Shown: in pieces, positions 17,137 through 25,417 of the stretch | Numbering within the stretch: position 1 is the first letter of the stretch | Layout of the letters: each line of letters begins with the position of its first letter | Source: CAUPWF01 sp036656795 | GTDB lineage: Bacteria > Bacillota > Clostridia > Lachnospirales > Lachnospiraceae | Length of the DNA: 64,000 bases | Assembly (NCBI GenBank): GCA_036656795.1 | Contig: JAVXHR010000008.1 | Coordinates: 16,571-80,570, forward strand | Direction: 5' to 3' | Position numbers and translations under genes: made by a program | Notes under the pieces: model-generated | Told to the model about the DNA's origin: nothing | The model's input: only the letters and a program-made list of their open reading frames with translations | Databases searched by the model: none

Positions 17137-18051
17137 TTACTCTGACAATCCCCGTCCATCTGACACAACATATGTCCTAAAAAACTCAAATATTTCATTC
17201 ATAACAATTTCACTTTGTGGATATTTGCTCACAATGTTAAATGCATGTATTAGATGTTCACGCTTTTCAAAAATGTGTAATTTATACATTACTCCACACT
17301 TTTTCAATACCTCTTCCAGGCGCAAGGCCTCTTTTTCAAAAGATTGTCCTTGGATATCCATAAGATACACCGGTGGAAAATTTTCAGTTATATATAATAA
17401 TACAGAAGAATAAGGAAATTGTTCCGAATTTTCAAAGTCTATTCTTCCAAAAAGCAATTCCACCATTTTTCTTTTCATCGGAAAGGAAATCTCTCTCTCC
17501 ATAAGCGTTGAAAAATCATACATTCCGGAATTTGCTGCAACTGCTCTGCACACAATATCCTCAGAAAAATGATACCGTTCTCTTAAAAAGGAATTACTTA
17601 GCACACATGCTGCCATTGCAGCGAGATATGCCCCCGCCGAATCTCCTGCAAGAAACATGTTCTTTTTATCAAGGTGTAATTGCTCCGCCTTACGTGTTAC
17701 ATATGCAATTGCCATCAATATATCTTCTAATTGCACCGGATAGACATGCTCAGGTGCCAATCTGTAATTCACATTAACAACCGCGAATTCATCTCCTGCC
17801 AACCGCATTCCATAATTACGATAGAGCATATCCTTTGAATGCATTGCAAATGCACCCCCATGTATATTCATAATAAAAGGATAACACGCTTTTTCTTTCT
17901 TTGGATAAATAACGTCCAACTTATGCTCTTCTAGTTCATCATAGGCATAAGATATATTTTCTCTGATTGGTAATGGATCCGGGCATGGATCTTTCTTATA
18001 AAAACGTGCAATTCCTACCCGCGATCCCAACTGTGTAAGATCAAAAATCAT
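17137..18051 (-). CDS. Alpha/beta hydrolase, hormone-sensitive-lipase-like esterase
   Basis: Cytoplasmic carboxylesterase of the HSL/GDXG group, 304 residues. The oxyanion-hole motif appears as HGGAFAMHS and the nucleophile elbow as AGDSAGAYLAA. The later catalytic Asp and His are plausibly in the YLMDIQGQ and EHLIHAF segments. Substrate is unknown, probably a short acyl ester. The ATG at 18051 is chosen because GGGGAG lies just upstream. The ATG at 18078 has no site. A -10 element at 18087-18092 suggests its own promoter, separate from the ykvI-type gene. Confidence 0.82.
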   Translation of the reverse strand: MIFDLTQLGSRVGIARFYKKDPCPDPLPIRENISYAYDELEEHKLDVIYPKKEKACYPFIMNIHGGAFAMHSKDMLYRNYGMRLAGDEFAVVNVNYRLAPEHVYPVQLEDILMAIAYVTRKAEQLHLDKKNMFLAGDSAGAYLAAMAACVLSNSFLRERYHFSEDIVCRAVAANSGMYDFSTLMEREISFPMKRKMVELLFGRIDFENSEQFPYSSVLLYITENFPPVYLMDIQGQSFEKEALRLEEVLKKCGVMYKLHIFEKREHLIHAFNIVSKYPQSEIVMNEIFEFFRTYVVSDGRGLSE

Positions 18052-18086
18052 AATTACTCCCCTGTCACTTTGTTTCATCTTATTTT

Positions 18087-18115
18087 AGTATATCATTTTT
18101 TCAATAAAACCGAAA
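18087..18115 (-). promoter_or_regulatory. Predicted promoter of the esterase gene
   Basis: On the minus strand TATACT (18092-18087) is preceded by TGA, an extended -10. The -35 is weak (TTTCGG at 17 bases). The ATG is about 35 bases downstream. Confidence 0.5.
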
Positions 18116-18164
18116 CAAAAAAACATGGTTATAAGTACTTGATGCCGACTTTTTATTAAAGCAA

Positions 18165-19277
18165 CTACTCAACATCTACTTTGCAAAGTTCTTTTTTTCT
18201 TTGTTTCTTAAGCATGATATTCTTAAGAACCATAAAGATAATAAGCAAAACTCCTACATACCCATTTAAAACATAGATAATATTCACCAATTTTGCAAAT
18301 GGTATAGTCAAGCTTACTATAAATCCGGTAACTGCCAGAATTACTGTTACCACTTTAAACGGTGTAGTATTTTCTTTTGTAAATCTTGAAGATGCGGTCC
18401 ACAGTAGCGGAACTGCTGTAGTGTATATTCCCAATATAATCACAATAGAAAAGATTGCTGAAAGCCCTGGGAATATTTTCTTTGCTAAGATAAGGTTTGG
18501 TATCTGAGCCGCACTTACAACATCAATATTGGCAAGTAGTGCAAACCCCATTAGCAAGATAGCAATTGCAATAACTCCTGTTGCCCAAAACATTCCCGTA
18601 GTTAATTCTTTAAATCTGTTCTTTGCTCCCAACTCTGCCATGAATCCTGCAAACCAAAGTAGACAAAATCCACCGTATGAACAGCCAGAGAAAAACCAGT
18701 GATTCGATGCCGCCATTACTTCCACTTCCCCGGAAGCAATCAGTCTTGCTCCTTCTGCAACTTGACCATAATCTCGAAACAGTGTAATCGCTCCTATCGC
18801 AATACATAGGAGAATAATAATTGGGCCAACTTTTCCCAACACGTCCACCATAGCATTTAGCCCACCTACTACAGTAATTCCAGCCGTCACCGTCAAGATC
18901 ACGCCTCCTACCGCAAGAGGTAGCCCATATTGTTGTTGTATGGTAGCCGATGCTCCGGCTACCATTACAATAAAGGACATATAACAAAATAGAACTGCAA
19001 AATAATCGAATAGCTTTCCTATCTTATCCCCACAAAAATACGTAAAAACCTGACTTCCTCTTTCAAAATCAGCCGTAGAACCTGCCTTTGCAAAATTATA
19101 ATTGGTATACAGAAAAATACATAAAAATGTAACAATTACTAAGATACTTTTATATCCATATGCCGTAAAATATTGTAAGATTTCTTGTCCTGTAGCAAAT
19201 CCCGAACCAATTGTAAACGCGATTACTGTCCCAGCAAAAGTTAGTACTTTTCCTATTCGTACTTTATCGCAATTCAT
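18165..19277 (-). CDS. YkvI-family membrane transporter
   Basis: Integral membrane protein of 370 residues with about 10 hydrophobic segments, resembling the YkvI family within the amino-acid/polyamine/organocation superfamily. The N-terminal helix AFTIGSGFATGQEILQYF has the broken-helix Gly motif used for substrate binding in this fold. GGGAGG precedes the ATG. It lies 31 bases after the GrdB-type gene and is probably cotranscribed, which makes it the likely importer of the compound that the selenoprotein reduces, perhaps an amino-acid derivative or betaine-like compound (inference). Confidence 0.75.
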   Translation of the reverse strand: MNCDKVRIGKVLTFAGTVIAFTIGSGFATGQEILQYFTAYGYKSILVIVTFLCIFLYTNYNFAKAGSTADFERGSQVFTYFCGDKIGKLFDYFAVLFCYMSFIVMVAGASATIQQQYGLPLAVGGVILTVTAGITVVGGLNAMVDVLGKVGPIIILLCIAIGAITLFRDYGQVAEGARLIASGEVEVMAASNHWFFSGCSYGGFCLLWFAGFMAELGAKNRFKELTTGMFWATGVIAIAILLMGFALLANIDVVSAAQIPNLILAKKIFPGLSAIFSIVIILGIYTTAVPLLWTASSRFTKENTTPFKVVTVILAVTGFIVSLTIPFAKLVNIIYVLNGYVGVLLIIFMVLKNIMLKKQRKKELCKVDVE

Positions 19278-19308
19278 ATAAACCTCCCTGCATTTATAGA
19301 CCTATGCC

Positions 19309-20616
19309 TTATTCAAAAACGGTCTGTCCGTCAATAGGTGTCTGTAATGCCAGAAGCGCTTTGTCAACTAACTTCACACGAATCTTCTTACTTTCTTCGT
19401 CTCCTAACACAGGATTTCCCAATGGATATGGAATACCTACTGTTGGCACAATTCTATTGGCACCAATTGTCAATGAAATTGGCACTACTGTTGCCATATG
19501 TACTACAGGAATTCCCGCACGCTCTACTTCTTTTACCATCGTTGCGCCGCAACGTGTACAAGTGCCTCAAGTAGAAGTTAGGATAACCGCATCTACACCA
19601 TCTGCAACTAATTTTTTACTAAATTCTTCGCCAAATCCCTTCGCGTTTCCAGTCGATGTTCCTGTTCCTGTCGTTGTAACAAAGTAATTAGTCAGGCTTC
19701 CGATTTCTCCTGCTTTTTCCTTTTCGCGTAACACATCCAACGGAACAACTAAGTTTGGATTTGCTAATACAAATGAGCGATCATATCCACCATGTACTGT
19801 CATAAAATCGTCTGGACTCATAGTATTCATTCCTGTAATATCATAGATTCCATATCTAGTTGCACTAGAAGACTCAATATGATCTGGATTCCCCTGTGGC
19901 ACAATTCCACCAGATGTTACAATGGCTATCTTTGCTTTCTTCATATCTACTACCGGTGCTACTGGTGCTACACGATCAAATACAGGCATTGGATATTCTG
20001 TTTCGTATGCTTCACCCGCACATTTTTTCACTAATAGTTCCACTGCTCGTTCAGAACCTCTTTTTTCATGGAAATAATTCACTCGAATTCCACGTTCCAG
20101 ATAGCCCTCTTCTGATGGGCCCAATATCTCTTGTCCCGTTGCTAATTTCTTAATTAAAGTTGTCATAGCCGGTAATACTTTTTTCATTCCCGCTGCAGAT
20201 ATTGGAGTCTCAACTACAATTAAGTCCTTGCGGAACATATCTACACCTGGATTCTCCGGATACATTCCGGTGATAACAGGAATCTGTAATTCTGTTTCTA
20301 CTACTTTTGCCATAGTTCCACATGCAACGCCATAACGACCTGCATTAAATGCTGGACCAGCTACAAACAATTGTGGATTGTATGGTTTCATTAGCTCAAT
20401 AATCTGTGCCTGTGCTTCTTTGATATTCTCTCCAAAATAGTTGTCCCCGCAGATAACAGTTGCGACAATTTCATATTCATCGCCCAATCCTGCTTGTATT
20501 CCAACGCCGGGACCTACGACGCCTTCTCTGATCTCCGGTTTCATATCAGCTTTTTCTTCTCCACCAATTCCACCAAAGAATTGATTAATATAATGTACAA
20601 TTTTAATTTTTCCCAT
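19309..20616 (-). CDS. Glycine/sarcosine/betaine reductase component B, selenoprotein subunit (GrdB/GrdF/GrdH type)
   Basis: Substrate-specific selenoprotein subunit of a Stickland-type reductase that binds the substrate and forms a Se-carboxymethyl intermediate for selenoprotein A. The 435-residue reading runs through an in-frame TGA at 19569-19567, read as selenocysteine at residue 350, the position and context (ILTST-Sec-GTCTRCGATM) typical of this family. A hairpin 12 bases after the TGA (19540-19554) fits a bacterial SECIS. Without readthrough one would see two broken pieces. The substrate (glycine, sarcosine, betaine or another) cannot be told. It lies 14 bases after the partner proprotein gene. 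GrdA, GrdC and GrdD are not in the window. Confidence 0.93.
19540..19569 (-). promoter_or_regulatory. Selenocysteine UGA codon and bSECIS hairpin
   Basis: The TGA (19569-19567) is followed after 12 bases by a perfect stem CGTTGC/GCAACG with loop GGC (19554-19540). Distance and the exposed G in the loop match bacterial SECIS elements bound by SelB. Confidence 0.85.
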
Positions 20617-20630
20617 GTCTATTCCCCTTC

Positions 20631-21917
20631 CTAATAACCTTTTGCCGCTAGATGATTGTATCCATTGGCAATTGTTGATGCTATGATAATCTGTAACTCT
20701 GCGTCAAAGCTTCCGTCAGAAGCTAAACAGCCGTCGCTTCCACCTATTTGAGACTCGATGTAATCTGTCATTCCAATCACTTTATCCATTGCTGGAAAAT
20801 GTAACATTGCATTTCCTTGTCCACAAGACACCAGTGCATCTGCCTCATCTACAACGTCTGCAAGGGATTGAGACTTTCCATCTTTTCCCGGAAATTCATC
20901 TGTAATCAATACAACTTTCACACCCTTTTGAGATACCTTTTTACAGTTCATCATAAGGTCTGTATCCGGATTACCATATCCTTCTTCTGTAATCAATACT
21001 CCGTCTAATCCAAGTACTTCAGCCAATTTTGCAACCATATCAGAACAGCGTTCTTTATCTGCAAGGAATACATTTTCATTCGTTAAAATAACTCCGATAA
21101 AGTTCAAGTCTTTTCCATGACGTTTATATAGGTCTTCAATAACCGGATTGTTCAGATGATGAAACGTGGTAACTTTATCGCATGGTGCAACACAATTCCC
21201 ACTAATAATTGCTCCATCCATAATCTCTGTAGGGTACATAAATGTTGGAACAAATTTCTTCGCATCTACGCCATAATAGTATGTATCATGAAGCAATCCT
21301 TGTGATTGAAGCATATGTACATATCCAATCTTCGGAAGATTAGGATATTGTGCAATTTGTTGTGCTAATGGTTTTGTTTCATAAGTTACCACTTCATCAG
21401 GTTCTACTTCTTTGGCAGCTTTCCCAATATAAGTTGCAACTTTAAGTCCCACTAATCTTGCCGCTTCTTCATATGCATGAGTTTCAATCCCTTCTTTTGG
21501 CTCTACTACTACGCATAAATTATAAGTCTTAGAGAACGGACAGTAATCTGCTGCAGGACCACTCATATCTATCACACCTTCTTGAAATCCTACAATCTTA
21601 CCACAAGTAACTACATTAGTTCCTACCAAAGCATGAGTTCTTCCACTACCTACCTCAGCTACTTTTCCCATAACTCCTGGGAAAATTGTTCCTTTTCCAG
21701 TTACCTTGACTCTTGGTTCGATTACATCTTTAACCGGTGTGATTCTTACCGATTCACCCGGTTTGGCAATATCTACTTTAACAGCAATAATCCTGTCATC
21801 TTCCAATACTAATTTTTCTACCTCTTCCTTGCATACGGTAAGAGTACCATCTGCTACAGATGTATCATTCCCAAATACAAGATTCTTAATAAAGATTTTT
21901 CCCAATTCTAATTTCAT
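20631..21917 (-). CDS. Glycine/sarcosine/betaine reductase component B proprotein (GrdE/GrdG/GrdI type)
   Basis: Partner of the GrdB-type selenoprotein. In characterised members the chain is cut before a Cys, which becomes the pyruvoyl group that binds the substrate amine. That site is visible here as ISGNCVAPCDK with Cys242, the same residue number as in the classical GrdE. The length (428) is normal. AAAGGAA precedes the ATG. It is the first gene of the grdE-grdB-ykvI operon, with a promoter at 22086-22114 whose spacer holds a palindromic operator. Whether the substrate is glycine, sarcosine, betaine or another compound is not determinable. Confidence 0.93.
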   Translation of the reverse strand: MKLELGKIFIKNLVFGNDTSVADGTLTVCKEEVEKLVLEDDRIIAVKVDIAKPGESVRITPVKDVIEPRVKVTGKGTIFPGVMGKVAEVGSGRTHALVGTNVVTCGKIVGFQEGVIDMSGPAADYCPFSKTYNLCVVVEPKEGIETHAYEEAARLVGLKVATYIGKAAKEVEPDEVVTYETKPLAQQIAQYPNLPKIGYVHMLQSQGLLHDTYYYGVDAKKFVPTFMYPTEIMDGAIISGNCVAPCDKVTTFHHLNNPVIEDLYKRHGKDLNFIGVILTNENVFLADKERCSDMVAKLAEVLGLDGVLITEEGYGNPDTDLMMNCKKVSQKGVKVVLITDEFPGKDGKSQSLADVVDEADALVSCGQGNAMLHFPAMDKVIGMTDYIESQIGGSDGCLASDGSFDAELQIIIASTIANGYNHLAAKGY

Positions 21918-21949
21918 GTTTTTATTCCTTTCTGTTGTTTGATTTTGTA

Positions 21950-21965
21950 TATTATCGCGATAACA
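21950..21965. promoter_or_regulatory. Palindromic operator, copy 1
   Basis: TATTATCGCGATAACA, matching the consensus TGTTATCGCGATAACA at all but the first two bases. It lies in the leader of the Grd-type operon, about 30 bases before the start codon. Confidence 0.75.
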
Positions 21966-22011
21966 CTATATTAAAAAAATAAAACTTAGCTTTTATAATA
22001 AGCTTCCCGAT

Positions 22012-22027
22012 TGTTACCACGATAACA
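22012..22027. promoter_or_regulatory. Palindromic operator, copy 2
   Basis: TGTTACCACGATAACA, two mismatches to the consensus in the left half. It is 62 bases centre to centre from copy 1 and 83 from copy 3, both close to whole helical turns. Confidence 0.7.
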
Positions 22028-22085
22028 TTAAAATAAAAAAAATTATTTATCGCAAAAAATTATAAATATATTTTTTATTTCTATA

Positions 22086-22114
22086 AATATACACTGTTAT
22101 CGCGATAATTGCAA
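22086..22114 (-). promoter_or_regulatory. Promoter of the Grd-type operon with operator in its spacer
   Basis: On the minus strand TTGCAA (22114-22109), 17-base spacer, TATATT (22091-22086). The third palindrome, TGTTATCGCGATAATT (22095-22110), fills the spacer, so bound protein would block polymerase directly. Confidence 0.75.
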
Positions 22115-22440
22115 GAGTTTTTAGATATTTTGTCTGTTTTTTTTATATATTTCTTGTTTTTTTTGTCAAAAAATCAGTAAAAACATGATGATTCCCTAAA
22201 ACACTGTATCTATTAGCATTATGTAGGACATAGCTTCCTGTTTTTATTTTATTCTTGTTTTTAAGGGATAAATAAGGTAAGATATAATATGGGACATGAT
22301 ATGATTTCATGTTATGTCTAAAGGTGTACATTTACACACATTTTTAAGAAAGGAAGAGGAGTATAAACTATAGTGTAGCAATTATTGTATTCAGACAGCA
22401 AATTTACTTTGCGAAAGCAAAAGAGGAGGAAAACAAAGAA

Positions 22441-24072
22441 ATGAAAGACAAAAAAAATAAAACCAGCAAAATATTATTATCTTCAATAATGGTATTTGCA
22501 ATGGCATTTACTTTTATACCAACAAATGTATTAGCAATGGATAATAACCCTAACAACGCAAGTGTAGCAAGCCCTAGAGCAGGTGAGGTGGCGATCGATG
22601 AAACGAATTTTCCAGACCCTGCTTTTAAGACATACGTATCAACAAACATTGACACGGATGGTAACAATTCTTTATCACAATCAGAAATGGATGCTGTAAC
22701 TTCTATAATGATAGTTGAGTCACCAGTGACATCTTTAACAGGAATTGCTTTTTTCCCTAATTTAATGAGTCTAAATTGTAAGAATTCACATCTCACAAGT
22801 TTAGATGTGAGCAAAAACCTTGCTTTAAAATATCTATTTTGTTCTAGCGATAGCGGTACCAATCAAATCAAAAGTTTAGACTTGACTAAGAATACTATTT
22901 TAGAATCTCTAGGTTTTGCATCTAATTTACTCACAAGTTTAGATGTAAGCAATAATCCTAAATTAGAAAGTTTAGATTGTTCATATAATCAACTCACTAA
23001 TTTAGATGTGACTAAGAATACTGCTTTAACAAATCTATCTTGTACGCGCAATCAACTCACAAGTTTAGATGTAAGCAATAATACTTCTTTATTTGGTTTG
23101 AATTGTTCTGAAAATCAACTGACAAGCCTAGATGTGACTACGAATACTGCTTTAATGAATTTTGATTGTTCTTTACAGGCAAGCACTATTACTTATGATA
23201 AGAACAAAGGATATAAGTTAAATGCATATGATACAGGATTTGATAAGAGTAAAGGATCCAATTTTGCAGGTGCTACATTGGAAGGTGATGGAACACTCAC
23301 TGGTGTTACATCAGGTACACCTATTACATACAATTATGATACTGGACATGCTGGTTCGCCTATGGATGTTACGCTTAATTTCACAAATATCCCTGACCCT
23401 GATAAAGACAAATTAGCTGAAGCGAAACCATTAGCTGAAAAGGCAATTACTGATATTACAGCTACGAATGATACAACAGCAGGAAATATCCTTGACGCTG
23501 TAACAACTGGTATTTCTTCTGTAGGTGGTGTAACTGTTTCATGGAAATCTGGCTCACCAATCATTACACCAGCGACAAAGGATAAAGCAGGTTCTATCAC
23601 AGGAACTATCGTCTTAACAAGTGGTAGCAAAACAATTGAAATAGCAGCGAATAAGGTTATAAACCAACTTTCAGATAATGATGATAAATTAGCTAAAGTA
23701 AGAGCATTAGTTGAAACTGCAATCAAAGATATGAAAGTGTCAAATACTACTACCGCTAAAGATTTTCTTGATACAGTTAAGAATAGTATCACTTCTATAA
23801 CTGGTGTAACGGCATCATGGAAATCAGGTTCACCAATCATCACAAAGGCTACTAATGATAAAGATGGTTCTATTACAGGAACAATCGTATTAACAAGTGA
23901 TAGCAAAACATTAGAAATCACTGTGAATAAAGTTATTAACAAGCTTTCATCTAAATCAAATTCTCCTCAAACAGGCGATACATCAAATACAATGCTTTAT
24001 TTTGGAATGATTATTCTATCTGGATGTATAGCAGGATATGGTTTAAAGAAGAAAAAATCTCTAAGAAGATAA
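22441..24072 (+). CDS. Secreted leucine-rich-repeat surface protein with SPQTG sorting signal
   Basis: Cell-wall-anchored protein of 543 residues, function unknown, probably an adhesin. A signal peptide ends near residue 32. Residues about 110-265 contain six leucine-rich repeats of about 21 residues of the form LDVSNNTxLxxLxCxxNQLTS. Two Ig-like domains of about 90 residues (about 335-425 and 430-505) are near copies, each with TVSWKSGSPIIT or TASWKSGSPIIT. The C-terminus has SPQTG (508-512), a hydrophobic helix and a KKKKSLRR tail, a class B-type sortase signal. It is the only plus-strand gene between the Grd-type operon and grdX-tetR, and is more AT-rich than its neighbours, suggesting insertion. 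Confidence 0.87.
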   Translation: MKDKKNKTSKILLSSIMVFAMAFTFIPTNVLAMDNNPNNASVASPRAGEVAIDETNFPDPAFKTYVSTNIDTDGNNSLSQSEMDAVTSIMIVESPVTSLTGIAFFPNLMSLNCKNSHLTSLDVSKNLALKYLFCSSDSGTNQIKSLDLTKNTILESLGFASNLLTSLDVSNNPKLESLDCSYNQLTNLDVTKNTALTNLSCTRNQLTSLDVSNNTSLFGLNCSENQLTSLDVTTNTALMNFDCSLQASTITYDKNKGYKLNAYDTGFDKSKGSNFAGATLEGDGTLTGVTSGTPITYNYDTGHAGSPMDVTLNFTNIPDPDKDKLAEAKPLAEKAITDITATNDTTAGNILDAVTTGISSVGGVTVSWKSGSPIITPATKDKAGSITGTIVLTSGSKTIEIAANKVINQLSDNDDKLAKVRALVETAIKDMKVSNTTTAKDFLDTVKNSITSITGVTASWKSGSPIITKATNDKDGSITGTIVLTSDSKTLEITVNKVINKLSSKSNSPQTGDTSNTMLYFGMIILSGCIAGYGLKKKKSLRR

Positions 24073-24090
24073 TTCATAGGTGATGATGTC

Positions 24091-24177
24091 TTAAAATAAC
24101 ACAAGGTGAAAACGACCAAATATGAACCTATTTCTCATGGGTTTATGTTTGGTCGTTTTTGCCTTGTGTTATTTTAA
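24091..24177. terminator. Long interrupted palindrome acting as convergent terminator
   Basis: An 87-base inverted repeat with perfect blocks of 16 (24091-24106 with 24162-24177), 12 and 4 bases, separated by small symmetric mismatches. It lies between convergent genes. Its right arm encodes the last residues of the TetR protein (KITQGKNDQT). Confidence 0.8.
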
Positions 24178-24862
24178 CATTCAATAAATCAGACGCATAC
24201 ATTCGTATTGCATCTGTCACACAATGAACTACTTCTTCTACCAACGCTTCAATATCCTCCGGGTCTTCATCTAATACGCCTTTAAATACTCCTTTAAAAC
24301 AGTAAACACACATCTTATTAAGGTTTTTTGCATTTTCCAGAGAAATCACTCCGGCTTCTACACAGCGTAACGCTATAAAATAATCTCTTTTCGCAAAGGT
24401 ACCCTCTTGTAACATAAATTGTAGATGTTCACTCAGAATCTGTATGCCTTCTGGAAACATCTTATAATATTCCCGCAGTGCCTGTGGGAGTTTGTCTTTT
24501 TGCTCACCAAAGAAAAGACAGTCAAATGCTTTTGGTTCTTTAAATGCCTGCCTAGAGAAACATTCCCATATTCCAATATACATATCCCATACATTTTCCC
24601 ATCGGGTTTCGTGATTTTGTAACTCCTCCACATACTCTTTTAGGAATCCAATCTGAACATAAAATATCAATTCTTTTAAATTAGCAAAATGACGATATAA
24701 CGAGGTACTGCTACAACCTAATTCCCTTGCCAGTCTTCTGATAGACACAGCTTCTACCCCTTCATTCAATACAATCTCATAAGCCTTCGCTATATAGTCC
24801 CTACGAGTTAGATTTTTAATATATGTATCATCTTGCATCTTACAAACACCGTCCTTATCCAT
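24143..24862 (-). CDS. TetR/AcrR-family transcriptional regulator
   Basis: One-component repressor of 239 residues. The N-terminal helix-turn-helix (about residues 18-65) has the TetR pattern VSIRRLARELGCSSTSLYRHF. The C-terminal 170 residues form an all-helical ligand domain with no recognisable subtype. Its ATG overlaps the grdX stop by one base (TAATG), so the two are translationally coupled, which points to control of reductase genes. Its operator is unknown. The palindromes at 21950-22110 are possible targets. The final residues are encoded within the terminator palindrome, so the C-terminus may be recent. Confidence 0.88.
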   Translation of the reverse strand: MDKDGVCKMQDDTYIKNLTRRDYIAKAYEIVLNEGVEAVSIRRLARELGCSSTSLYRHFANLKELIFYVQIGFLKEYVEELQNHETRWENVWDMYIGIWECFSRQAFKEPKAFDCLFFGEQKDKLPQALREYYKMFPEGIQILSEHLQFMLQEGTFAKRDYFIALRCVEAGVISLENAKNLNKMCVYCFKGVFKGVLDEDPEDIEALVEEVVHCVTDAIRMYASDLLNVKITQGKNDQT

Positions 24863-25242
24863 TAAAAAGCATTTTCTACCAGTGACAAATCTATGGTTTT
24901 AAAATCTTCTTTTACTTTTTCGGAATAATTTGGCAGTTCTCGCAACTCTTTAAATTTGTAATAGGTTTCTATCGCTGCCTCTATCAGTTCAAGACTTCTT
25001 CCGTCTAACTTCTTATCTTCTGATAATTCCAATAATATAGATTTATAAGGCGTCTGGTTTGGTTTTAAACTGCCCGCTAATGGATGAGTTAATAACACAT
25101 ATCCCTCATGAATCTTATCTCTCACTTTTGTAAGTACCTCAAAATAAGACTCAAGTAAGATAACCTGCATGTCCCCTTTATATTTTTTCTCCACACGATT
25201 ATTGTTCGTTACTAATAAACATTGACTTTTATTTTTTAACAT
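24862..25242 (-). CDS. grdX: GrdX family protein
   Basis: Small protein of 126 residues from the family found with glycine reductase operons. Its biochemical role is not established. Recognisable features are the early LLVTNNNRVEKKY and the core VRDKIHEGYVLLTHPLAGSL followed by KPNQTPYKSILL. GAGGAAAG precedes the ATG. It is first in a two-gene unit with the TetR regulator and has its own promoter at 25309-25337. In classical clusters grdX sits beside grdA/B/C/D/E. Here it is separated from grdE-grdB by the LRR surface-protein gene. Confidence 0.88.
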   Translation of the reverse strand: MLKNKSQCLLVTNNNRVEKKYKGDMQVILLESYFEVLTKVRDKIHEGYVLLTHPLAGSLKPNQTPYKSILLELSEDKKLDGRSLELIEAAIETYYKFKELRELPNYSEKVKEDFKTIDLSLVENAF

Positions 25243-25308
25243 CTTTCTTTCCTCTCACTTCTATAAATCTGTATTTAACAAAATCAGTCCCCTTGAACCT
25301 TCTCTATA

Positions 25309-25337
25309 TGTATACCATGTGTTTGTAAATAAATCAA
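25309..25337 (-). promoter_or_regulatory. Predicted promoter of grdX-tetR
   Basis: On the minus strand TTGATT (25337-25332), 17-base spacer, TATACA (25314-25309). The palindrome found upstream of grdE is not present here. Confidence 0.6.
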
Positions 25338-25353
25338 TTCTTTTGTGAATTAA

Positions 25354-25391
25354 AAAACTGCAATCCCCAATTGCTCAAGGATTGCAGTTTT
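25354..25391 (-). terminator. Terminator of tuf (end of the str operon)
   Basis: Perfect 13-base stem AAAACTGCAATCC/GGATTGCAGTTTT with a 12-base loop, continuing into a T run on the minus strand, 27 bases past the tuf stop. Confidence 0.88.
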
Positions 25392-25417
25392 ATGTTATAT
25401 CTTGTTTTACTTTACAA

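Larger units (their letters stand above)
21918..22440. other. Regulatory region between the Grd-type operon and the LRR surface protein gene
   Basis: This 523-base, very AT-rich divergent region holds no convincing gene. It contains three palindromic operators (21950-21965, 22012-22027, 22095-22110), a half-site at 22047-22053, the grdE-side promoter (22086-22114), and on the plus strand a weak promoter with a perfect TATAAT at 22283-22288 for the LRR gene, followed by a leader of about 145 bases. Confidence 0.75.

Noticed and set aside
19309..20616. Grd-type gene read as a frameshifted or nonsense pseudogene
   Set aside because: Both pieces are in the same frame and joined by a TGA in the exact selenocysteine context with a hairpin.
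22441..24072. CRISPR-like array in the LRR region
   Set aside because: The repeated bases are in frame and encode 21-residue leucine-rich repeats, with no unique spacers.
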